Source: Verrucomicrobiota bacterium
GTDB taxonomy: Bacteria > Verrucomicrobiota > Verrucomicrobiia > Opitutales > UBA2995
DNA: 5,899 nt
Reading direction: 5' to 3'
NCBI GenBank assembly: GCA_027297085.1
Contig: JAPUIL010000799.1
Span: 1-5,899, forward strand
Shown here: piece by piece, positions 1 to 5,808 of the stretch
Layout of the letters: the number at the start of each line of letters is the position of its first letter
How positions within the stretch are numbered: the first letter of the stretch is position 1
The notes under the pieces: model-generated
Database searches by the model: none
Seen by the model: only the letters and a program-made list of their open reading frames with translations
Told to the model about the DNA's origin: nothing
Position numbers and translations under genes: made by a program

Positions 1-1
1 T

Positions 2-106
2 TTTCATAACCACGGCAAGTATGGATGGTCGTACTTTGAGGAGGAAGGCATAGGTTTTGCTCATCATTTAGAAAATCAGAATAGTGTGAGTCTTTTCTGC
101 TGTTAA
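2..106 (+). CDS. Possible C-terminal end of an unidentified protein entering from the left edge
   Basis: The plus-strand frame beginning at base 2 is open from the window edge for 34 codons and ends at TAA 104-106. The peptide is mostly polar and aromatic-rich (for example HGKYGWSYFEEEG) and ends in Ser-Leu-Phe-Cys-Cys. I do not recognise a family. A 34-codon open stretch can occur by chance, and no start is visible, so this may be a non-coding shadow. If real, the gene would converge on htpG, with about 285 bp between their stop codons. Confidence 0.2.
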   Translation, partial: FHNHGKYGWSYFEEEGIGFAHHLENQNSVSLFCC

Positions 107-324
107 ACTGAAAAAATGATAATTGGAATGGTGGCGCAATCAAAAAGATGGTCTGTCCAGTATCGCTGCGAAGTACATAATCAGTTTACATTCTGAGCAT
201 CGGGTAACCTTTGGGAAACCGAAAGCCAAGTGGCTGTAACCACAAACTTGCCACACGGAAATTGAAACACCTGCATCTTTCTTGAAGAAAATTTCTATCA
301 GATTTTTCCGAACTATAGCCCACG

Positions 325-352
325 ATGCACCCTCACAATTGGGGAGCATTTT
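325..352 (+). terminator. Weak candidate intrinsic terminator
   Basis: An inverted repeat pairs ATGC (325-328) with GCAT (346-349), then after a single A-A mismatch CCCT (330-333) with GGGG (341-344, one G-T wobble), around a 7-nt loop. On the plus strand the stem is followed by TTTTATTGTTGTT. It would stop rightward transcription towards the 3' end of htpG. The stem is short and interrupted, so it is only a candidate. On the minus strand it has no T-tract and would not be a classical terminator for htpG. Confidence 0.25.
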
Positions 353-361
353 ATTGTTGTT

Positions 362-388
362 GGGTTCTAGATCCGCGACCGGCTACCC
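362..388 (-). other. Imperfect hairpin just after the htpG stop
   Basis: GGGT (362-365) can pair with ACCC (385-388), and inside them CCG (373-375) with CGG (380-382) around a 4-nt loop. The structure begins 4 nt past the htpG stop codon, where a 3'-end structure could sit. No T-run follows in the htpG direction, so it is not a standard intrinsic terminator. It could be a 3'-end stabilising hairpin or chance pairing. Confidence 0.2.
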
Positions 389-391
389 ATC

Positions 392-2251
392 CTATCCAGG
401 TAAGGACAATTTTTCCAACAATTTGTAGACCCGTCCTATCATTTTCTTCGGATCTTCCAGAATGCCAGCCTCGACAAGCGTGTTATCAAATACCTGTTCC
501 GCTATGGTTTTGGCCAGATCCGGATTGGAATCCCTCAATGTTGCCAGGTTCTTTACGAGTTCGTGCCTTGGGTTAATATGCATTACCACTTTGGCCTCCA
601 TTTCCGGAGCATCCGGATTCATCTGCTTCATCATGCGCCGCATGGATGTTGTCATAAACTTGTCGCTGTTGGATGACATGGCCGGGCTTTCGATCAGACG
701 ATCACTGGCCCGCACGCTCTCTACACGCTCTCCCAGAGTCTCTTTTAACCAACCACACAATTTGTCGGCCTCATCTTGCGGTAATGCTTCATCTGCGTCT
801 TTCTGTGTTACGCTTTCAAGCTCGATTTCATCCTGGTCGGCAGAGACCAAAGTCTTCCCTTCGAATTCGCGCACGTGGTTCATGACGAATTCGTCGATCG
901 GTTGATAAACAAAAAGTACTTCAAGATTTCGCGCTTTGAACGCTTCCAGGTAAGGTCCGTTTTCAATCGTTTCCCGGCTGGTTCCTTGCAGGTAGTATAT
1001 CTCTTTTTGCTCCTCCTTCATGCCTGACACATAATCGGCCAGGCTGGTAAGCTTACCTTTATCAGTGAGCGATGACTCAAACCGCAGCAATTTGGTAAGC
1101 TTATCTTTATGTGTGAAATCACTTGTGACTCCTTCTTTGATGAAGTTTCCAAATGTATTCCAGAATGTCTCGTAAGTCTCGGGGCGCTTTTTTGCTTCTT
1201 CTTCAAGCTGCTTCAAGTAACGTTTAGTAAGTACCAAATTCAGCTTCTGAATCAGTGCGCTGTCTTGCATAGTCTCACGCGAGATATTCAATGGTAGATC
1301 CTCACTGTCCACGACTCCTTTCAAGAATCTGAGCCACTCCGGGAAAAGTCCTTTGGGCTCCGCATCGATCAGGACCTTGCGGCAGTAGAGCGCCACTTCC
1401 GATTCGGCGCGAGTGAAGCCCATGGCTTCCATATTACTCGCCGGCGTATAAAGTAGAGCGTTAATGGCTAACGGAGCATCAGCGTTGAAGTGGAGGCGTA
1501 GCATCGGCTCATCGAAGGCCTTGCAAGCGAACTTATAAAATTCGTTGTAGTCTTCCTCCTTGATCTCCGATTTGTTCTTCAACCAAATCGCATCCTGGGT
1601 GTTAACGCGTTCCCCATTTACGTTAATTGGAAATTGTACAAACGAGGAGTACTCCTTGATGATGCGTTTTATTTCATCGGCTTTGCAGAATTTTTTTTGT
1701 TCCTTGTCCAAGGATAAAACAACCTTAGTTCCTCTGCGTTGGCCGTCCACCGCTTGAATCTCAAAAGCTCCAGATCCATCGCTAGACCAAACATGGCTTG
1801 GCTCATCTTCCTTCCAGCTGTGGGAGAATACTTTTACGTCCTTAGCCACCATGAACGCGCTATAGAAACCCACCCCAAACTGGCCGATCAAGTTCAAGTT
1901 CTGCTCACTACCTTCAGAGAGTGCCTGCAGAAATCGTTTGGAGTCTGAGTGGGCAATCGTTCCTAGGTTTTGGACCAGCTCCTCGCGAGACATCCCAATA
2001 CCGAAATCTTGGATCGTCAGCGTATTGGCGGTGTCATCGGTGGTGATATTGATCTCCAACTCCAGGTTTTCGTCGAAAATGTTTTTCTCGGTAATTTTTA
2101 TACGCCTCAGTTTTTCCAATGCGTCCGAAGCATTTGAAATGAGCTCGCGAACGAAGATTTCCTTATTAGTATAAAGAGAGTGGATAACAATATCCAGCAG
2201 CTGTTTAACGTCGGCCTGAAATTCGTGTTTTTCCGGTGCAGTTGTACTCAT
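392..2251 (-). CDS. htpG: Molecular chaperone HtpG (bacterial Hsp90)
   Basis: This is a cytoplasmic ATP-dependent homodimeric chaperone that remodels client proteins together with the DnaK system. The 619-aa length matches bacterial HtpG (E. coli about 624 aa) and the gene looks intact. The N-terminal GHKL ATPase domain (about 1-220) shows LYTNKEIFVRELISNASDAL at 26-45 with the catalytic Glu36 and Mg-binding Asn40, DFGIGM at 82-87 with the adenine-binding Asp82, the ATP-lid start LGTIA at 96-100, and GQFGVGFYSAF at 123-133. The middle domain follows, with GVVDSEDLPLNISRE at 312-326, whose Arg326 corresponds to the phosphate-sensing arginine. The C-terminal dimerisation domain (about 500-619) has no MEEVD tail and there is no charged linker, as expected for bacteria. 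Two ATP-site details are unusual: Phe83 where Asn, Thr or Ser is usual, and His-Ser-Asp at 101-103 where Lys-Ser-Gly is common. The ATG at 2249-2251 is the natural start, since the family begins a few residues before HEFQADVKQLL. No Shine-Dalgarno is visible. It is transcribed alone, divergently from deoC. Confidence 0.98.
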   Translation of the reverse strand: MSTTAPEKHEFQADVKQLLDIVIHSLYTNKEIFVRELISNASDALEKLRRIKITEKNIFDENLELEINITTDDTANTLTIQDFGIGMSREELVQNLGTIAHSDSKRFLQALSEGSEQNLNLIGQFGVGFYSAFMVAKDVKVFSHSWKEDEPSHVWSSDGSGAFEIQAVDGQRRGTKVVLSLDKEQKKFCKADEIKRIIKEYSSFVQFPINVNGERVNTQDAIWLKNKSEIKEEDYNEFYKFACKAFDEPMLRLHFNADAPLAINALLYTPASNMEAMGFTRAESEVALYCRKVLIDAEPKGLFPEWLRFLKGVVDSEDLPLNISRETMQDSALIQKLNLVLTKRYLKQLEEEAKKRPETYETFWNTFGNFIKEGVTSDFTHKDKLTKLLRFESSLTDKGKLTSLADYVSGMKEEQKEIYYLQGTSRETIENGPYLEAFKARNLEVLFVYQPIDEFVMNHVREFEGKTLVSADQDEIELESVTQKDADEALPQDEADKLCGWLKETLGERVESVRASDRLIESPAMSSNSDKFMTTSMRRMMKQMNPDAPEMEAKVVMHINPRHELVKNLATLRDSNPDLAKTIAEQVFDNTLVEAGILEDPKKMIGRVYKLLEKLSLPG

Positions 2252-2437
2252 AATATTCGATTAGTCTGATAATCTTTGCGTATAAAAAATGAAACCGGAA
2301 TTCTTATACGGATGAGTTCACAAAAATCAAGACCCACTCGATATCCTTTTGCTGCCGTAGGGCGGATTCCTGAAAATTGGGAGGGTTGGTAGGATTTGGG
2401 TTGTTATTAGCCGTTCCCTGAACCTAAATGTACCACT
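2252..2437. other. Divergent intergenic region between htpG and deoC
   Basis: This 186-bp spacer must hold the promoters for both directions. Beyond the htpG promoter candidate I see no convincing -35/-10 pair for deoC. Loose matches such as TATAAA at 2281-2286 lack a properly spaced partner. A G-rich run on the plus strand (2379-2400) lies about 40-60 nt before the deoC ATG. I found no clear operator palindrome, such as a DeoR-type site. Confidence 0.5.
2303..2331 (-). promoter_or_regulatory. Candidate htpG promoter, housekeeping or heat-shock type
   Basis: Reading the minus strand, TTGATT (2325-2330) and TATAAG (2303-2308) are separated by 16 bp, a good fit to a sigma-70 type -35/-10 pair. 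It would give a leader of roughly 45 nt before the htpG ATG. The same DNA also reads as CTTGATT, 13 bp, CCGTATAA, which partly resembles the heat-shock sigma-32 consensus (CTTGAAA / CCCCATNT). That would suit htpG, but the -10 half is a poor match. No CIRCE inverted repeat was seen. Confidence 0.4.
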
Positions 2438-3379
2438 ATGCCATCCCTTGCAGCAAACAAGTCTCCTCTGAAACCTTTGTTAGATGAGGTAGGTCCGGTT
2501 GACCAGGTCGCTATCGAGGAACGCGTTGCAAAATTCACCACGCGGAGCATTAAAAAAGCTAGCAAAATCCAAGGATTGAAACTGGCGGTTTCCATGGTGG
2601 ATCTTACCACTCTTGAAGGGAAGGACACGCCCGGTAAAGTGGAGTCGCTTTGCCAAAAAGCCCAGTGCCCGGATGCGGAACTAGATACGCCGCAAGTGGC
2701 CGCAGTTTGCGTCTACCCCGCAATGGTAAAATACGCCCGCCGCTTTCTGGGAGACTCCCAGGTCCGAATTGCCTCTGTGGCCACAGGCTTCCCTTCTGGA
2801 CAATTTCCACTGCGAACCCGCATACAGGAAGTCAAACAAGCGGTGCGAGACGGCGCGGATGAAATCGACATGGTCATCCAGAGAGGGGCTTACTTGGCCG
2901 GAGAGCTTCAGGCTGTTCGGGATGAGATTGCGGTGGTTGCCGAGGCATGTGGAGATGCCCGTTTGAAAGTCATCCTCGAAGTCAGTGAATTGGAATCATA
3001 CGACAACATACGAGCTGCATCGTTTTTAGCTATGTCTGTTCTCCGTCCCGGCGACTTTATCAAAACCAGCACAGGCAAAACCTCAGTCAATGCCACCTTG
3101 GCGAACAATCAAGTGATGCTTGAAGCCATCCGAGACTTTTACCTCGATACTGGAATTCCGATTGCTATGAAACCGGCAGGAGGAATCAAAAACTCCAAAC
3201 AAGCCTTGCATTTCCTGGTGGCGGTCAAAGAAACCTTAGGCGATGCTTGGTTAACACCTGAGCGTTATCGGTTTGGGGCTAGCTCCCTACTCAACGATTT
3301 GCTCATGCAGCTTCGCAAACAACAACAAGGTGTTTACCAGGCTCCTTGGAAATTCAGTGACGCAAGTACCGGCTATTAA
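2438..3379 (+). CDS. deoC: Deoxyribose-phosphate aldolase, long form
   Basis: This class I (Schiff-base) TIM-barrel aldolase reversibly cleaves 2-deoxy-D-ribose 5-phosphate into D-glyceraldehyde 3-phosphate and acetaldehyde, the last step of deoxynucleoside catabolism in the cytoplasm. Visible signatures are MVDLTTLEG at 53-61, CVYP at 91-94, DEIDMVI at 141-147 with the proton-relay Asp144, LKVILE at 176-181, FIKTSTGK at 207-214 with the Schiff-base Lys209, and KPAGG at 245-249 with the second active-site Lys245. The C-terminal RFGASSLL at 278-285 is also typical. At 313 aa it is longer than E. coli DeoC (259 aa) and close to animal DERA (about 318 aa), with an N-terminal extension of about 45 residues. 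The last residue is Tyr313, matching the catalytic C-terminal Tyr259 of the E. coli enzyme. ATG 2438 is chosen because the frame has no better start; no Shine-Dalgarno precedes it. It is first gene of the operon, 17 nt before the dehydrogenase gene. Confidence 0.97.
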   Translation: MPSLAANKSPLKPLLDEVGPVDQVAIEERVAKFTTRSIKKASKIQGLKLAVSMVDLTTLEGKDTPGKVESLCQKAQCPDAELDTPQVAAVCVYPAMVKYARRFLGDSQVRIASVATGFPSGQFPLRTRIQEVKQAVRDGADEIDMVIQRGAYLAGELQAVRDEIAVVAEACGDARLKVILEVSELESYDNIRAASFLAMSVLRPGDFIKTSTGKTSVNATLANNQVMLEAIRDFYLDTGIPIAMKPAGGIKNSKQALHFLVAVKETLGDAWLTPERYRFGASSLLNDLLMQLRKQQQGVYQAPWKFSDASTGY

Positions 3380-3396
3380 TTAACGCTCTTTAATTC

Positions 3397-4899
3397 ATGC
3401 CCACGAAATCAAAACCAGCCCGTAAATCCACTCGCCACAGAACTCCTGAGTTACTCTTTGGTGACCTTTGGGAATTCGATCCCGCTCCGGAATTAGCCGA
3501 TCCGAAACTGAAGCAGAGTTATTCTCTCTATATTAATGGTCAGTTCGTGGCTCCCCGCAGTAGGAAGTATTTCGACTCTATCAATCCCAGTACAGAAAAA
3601 CAGCTCGCTAGGATTCCTGCCGCTGGAAAGGCCGATATCGATGCTGCGTTTTCCGCCGCCCAGACTGGTTATAATAAATACTGGGCAAAACTTCCCGGCA
3701 AGGACCGTGGTAAATACCTCTATCGAATCGCACGATTGCTTCAGGATCGATCACGCGAATTTGCAGTCGCCGAATCCTTGGACGGGGGAAAACCGATTAA
3801 AGAGTCCCGCGATTTTGACCTGCCCTTGGCCGCAGCCCACTTTTTTTATTACGCCGGGTGGGCGGATAAGTTGGAATACGCTTTACCTGGTGTTTCTGCG
3901 AAACCTTACGGAGTTGTCGGCCAAATTATCCCTTGGAACTTTCCATTACTCATGCTGGCCTGGAAGATAGCGCCTGCGCTGGCCACCGGTAATTGCGTGG
4001 TCATAAAGCCAGCCGAAACCACCTCAATTACCGCCCTCAAGTTTGCCCAGATCATTCAGGAAGCAGATCTGCCGCCTGGGGTGGTAAACATTGTTTCCGG
4101 TGCGGGAGCCACCGGGCAGCTCATCGTGAATCATCCGGCTGCAAAGAAGATAGCCTTTACGGGATCCACCGAAGTCGGCAAAGCGATTCTGAGAGCTACC
4201 GCCGGTAGCGGCAAAGGCCTCACTCTCGAGCTGGGTGGTAAGGCAGCCAATGTAGTATTCGACGATGCACCTATTGACCAAGCCGTCGAAGGAGTCATCA
4301 ACGGGATCTTTTTTAACCAAGGTCACGTTTGTTGTGCCGGCAGTCGTTTGTTGGTGCAGGAGTCTATTGCCAAAGTATTTGTACGCAAACTAAAGACCCG
4401 AATTGCCTCTTTGCGTGTTGGAGATCCATTGGACAAAAATACCGATATTGGAGCCATTAACTCGAAAGAACAGCTCGACAAAATTGAGCAGCTTGTAGCA
4501 AGCGGCGTTGAGGAAGGCGCCGAACTTTTTCAAAGCAGTTGTTCTCTCCCCAGCCAAGGGTGGTTCTACCGGCCTTCCCTTTTTCTAGGAGTTACACAAA
4601 GCCACCGCATAGCTCGCGAAGAAATTTTTGGGCCTGTCCTTAGCATCCTTACGTTCCGTACCATCAGTGAAGCAATTGAGAAAGCCAACAATACTGCCTA
4701 CGGGCTTTCGGCTGGTGTGTGGACGGACAAGGGCTCCAAGATTTTGAAAATGAGCACCGCACTTCAAGCCGGTGTAATTTGGGCCAATACCTACAACAAG
4801 TTCGATCCCGCTTCTCCGTTTGGCGGATACAAGGAAAGTGGATTTGGCCGCGAAGGAGGAAAACAGGGCCTCTGCGATTACCTGAAAATAGTACCCTAA
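3397..4899 (+). CDS. NAD-dependent aldehyde dehydrogenase, catalytic half of a split ALDH16
   Basis: It oxidises an aldehyde to the acid with NAD; beside deoC the likely substrate is acetaldehyde (inference). All catalytic elements of the ALDH superfamily are present: PWNFP at 179-183 with the oxyanion Asn181, VIKPAE at 202-207 (Lys204; Glu207 favours NAD over NADP), FTGSTEVG at 254-261, LELGGK at 277-282 with the general base Glu278, NQGHVCCAGSR at 307-317 with nucleophile Cys312, EEIFGPV at 408-414 and PFGGYKESG at 474-482. The 500-aa length is that of a complete classical ALDH. An N-terminal extension of about 40 residues carries LLFGDLWEFDPAPE (19-32), which resembles the N-terminus of ALDH16A1 as I remember it. 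ATG 3397 lies 17 nt after the deoC stop without a Shine-Dalgarno. The gene ends in two consecutive in-frame TAA codons (4897-4902). The ALDH family is certain; the ALDH16 assignment rests on this extension and on the following gene. Confidence 0.95.
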   Translation: MPTKSKPARKSTRHRTPELLFGDLWEFDPAPELADPKLKQSYSLYINGQFVAPRSRKYFDSINPSTEKQLARIPAAGKADIDAAFSAAQTGYNKYWAKLPGKDRGKYLYRIARLLQDRSREFAVAESLDGGKPIKESRDFDLPLAAAHFFYYAGWADKLEYALPGVSAKPYGVVGQIIPWNFPLLMLAWKIAPALATGNCVVIKPAETTSITALKFAQIIQEADLPPGVVNIVSGAGATGQLIVNHPAAKKIAFTGSTEVGKAILRATAGSGKGLTLELGGKAANVVFDDAPIDQAVEGVINGIFFNQGHVCCAGSRLLVQESIAKVFVRKLKTRIASLRVGDPLDKNTDIGAINSKEQLDKIEQLVASGVEEGAELFQSSCSLPSQGWFYRPSLFLGVTQSHRIAREEIFGPVLSILTFRTISEAIEKANNTAYGLSAGVWTDKGSKILKMSTALQAGVIWANTYNKFDPASPFGGYKESGFGREGGKQGLCDYLKIVP

Positions 4900-4917
4900 T
4901 AAATTTTATTTACCATG
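4897..4917 (+). other. In-frame tandem stop junction between the two dehydrogenase genes
   Basis: TAA at 4897-4899 ends the first dehydrogenase and a second TAA at 4900-4902 follows in the same frame. Four sense codons come next (ATT TTA TTT ACC), then the ATG at 4915 of the second gene, still in the same frame (the two starts are 1518 nt, or 506 codons, apart). Without the stops the two genes would encode one protein of about 795 aa. Tandem UAA is a strong termination context, so separate proteins are expected. The ATG is preceded only by an A/T-rich spacer, so re-initiation or coupling by terminating ribosomes is plausible. Confidence 0.85.
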
Positions 4918-5784
4918 CCTCGAATACCCATAACAAAAACCCCGAAAGCGTATGTAGGGGGAAAATTCATACGGTCGGAAAGCGGGCGCGTATATCCGTT
5001 GAATGACAAGAAGGGCGAATTTCTCTGTAACATTCCTCAATGCACCCGCAAAGATACCCGTAACGCCGTAGAGCTTGCCGGCAAAGCCGGTGGTGCCTGG
5101 GCAGGTCGTTCCGCCTATAACCGCGGGCAGGTACTCTATCGCTTGGGTGAAATGATGGAAGCCAGGGCCGAAGAACTCGCTCAAGCCGTTGCTATTACAG
5201 GGGAGGTGTCCTTGAGTGATTCTCGGGCGGAGGTGACTGCATCTATTGATCGCGTTGTGTACTATGCTGGCTGGACCGACAAATATGAGCAGGTGCTGGG
5301 AAATACCAATCCGGTGGCCGGTTCCTTCTTTAATTTTTCTGTTACGGAAGCTTTGGGCGTAGTCGGTGTTTTTGCTGCCGAATGTCCTGCTTTACTTGGG
5401 CTTATTTCTCAGGTGCTTCCTATCATTACCTCCGGCAATTCAGTGGTAGCCCTCGCTTCGACCTCCAATCCTTACCCGGCCGTTTTGTTAGGTGAAATGC
5501 TTGCCACCTCCGACCTTCCTGGCGGGGTACTTAACCTTCTGACCGGTTACCGTGAAGAGCTTCTGCAAACCTTTGCCTCGCATGAACACATCCGCGGGCT
5601 CGACCTTGCGGTGGAGAATGATGAACGGAAACAGGCCGAGATTCTGGCTGCCGAGAGTGTTAAGCGGGTAAATATTCATTCGGAAAATCACGCTGACTAT
5701 TGGTCAGGTGACGGTGCTCAATCTCTCTATGCGATCCGAAACTTTTTGCAATTCAAGACCACTTGGCATCCTATAGGTGTGTAA
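4915..5784 (+). CDS. Aldehyde dehydrogenase-like pseudoenzyme lacking the catalytic domain (C-terminal half of a split ALDH16)
   Basis: Residues 10-210 align clearly with the N-terminal and Rossmann parts of ALDHs (YVGGKFI, then YYAGWTDKYE at 116-125, ALGVVGVF at 146-153, LPGGVLNLLTG at 201-211). Function-defining residues are lost. PWNFP is replaced by AAECP (154-158), VVIKPAE by VVALAST (177-183), and the FTGSTEVG strand by LDLAVENDE (229-237). From about 250 it jumps to the last strand of the fold, ending FLQFKTTWHPIGV, so a block of about 185 residues holding the catalytic Cys and Glu motifs is absent. The ORF is clean and codes to its end, so this is a domain architecture, not decay. The same layout is known for the C-terminal module of ALDH16 proteins, whose human member ends in a similar KALWLPMG stretch (from memory). 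Role inferred: a non-catalytic partner that packs against the preceding enzyme. No Shine-Dalgarno; 15 nt after the upstream gene. Confidence 0.9.
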   Translation: MPRIPITKTPKAYVGGKFIRSESGRVYPLNDKKGEFLCNIPQCTRKDTRNAVELAGKAGGAWAGRSAYNRGQVLYRLGEMMEARAEELAQAVAITGEVSLSDSRAEVTASIDRVVYYAGWTDKYEQVLGNTNPVAGSFFNFSVTEALGVVGVFAAECPALLGLISQVLPIITSGNSVVALASTSNPYPAVLLGEMLATSDLPGGVLNLLTGYREELLQTFASHEHIRGLDLAVENDERKQAEILAAESVKRVNIHSENHADYWSGDGAQSLYAIRNFLQFKTTWHPIGV

Positions 5785-5808
5785 CGGCCCTGTTCTGCAA
5801 GACCTGTC
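5785..5808. other. Short convergent intergenic gap
   Basis: Only 24 bp separate the stop of the plus-strand operon from the stop of the minus-strand gene. A small inverted repeat AAGAC-CT-GTCTT (5799-5810) overlaps the minus-strand stop codon. It is too short and lacks a T-run, so I do not call it a terminator. Transcription from each side probably runs into the other gene. Confidence 0.4.

Larger units (their letters stand above)
107..391. other. Intergenic region downstream of htpG, no recognisable gene
   Basis: This stretch lies beyond the htpG stop codon. It contains no tRNA-like or rRNA-like pattern, no long repeat and no coding frame that I can tie to a family. A 69-codon minus-strand frame (140-349) exists, but it has no Shine-Dalgarno, no recognisable domain and an unconvincing composition, so I do not call it a gene. 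Two modest hairpins near the htpG end (325-349 and 362-388) are listed separately. Confidence 0.5.

Noticed and set aside
140..349. 69-codon minus-strand frame with several cysteines, downstream of htpG
   Set aside because: It has no ribosome binding site, no recognisable domain, and a length within what chance gives. The Cys/His spacing does not match a zinc-binding motif I know.
462..905. 147-codon plus-strand frame inside htpG
   Set aside because: It lies antisense within the conserved htpG coding sequence and its Ser-rich composition is typical of a shadow frame.
4024..4326. 100-codon minus-strand frame inside the aldehyde dehydrogenase gene
   Set aside because: It is antisense to the highly conserved catalytic region, shows no family signature, and is best explained as a shadow.
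4897..4917. Sequencing error or programmed readthrough fusing the two dehydrogenase genes
   Set aside because: Two successive TAA codons would both have to be errors, TAA TAA is an efficient stop context, and the second gene has its own ATG. A split gene pair is the simpler reading.
4719..5006. Plus-strand frame spanning the junction of the two dehydrogenase genes
   Set aside because: It is in a different frame from both genes and its translation has no recognisable similarity, so it does not bridge them.
4915..5784. Second dehydrogenase gene as a truncated pseudogene
   Set aside because: The frame is intact and ends with the proper terminal strand of the fold. The missing part is an internal domain block, matching the known layout of the ALDH16 C-terminal module rather than random truncation.
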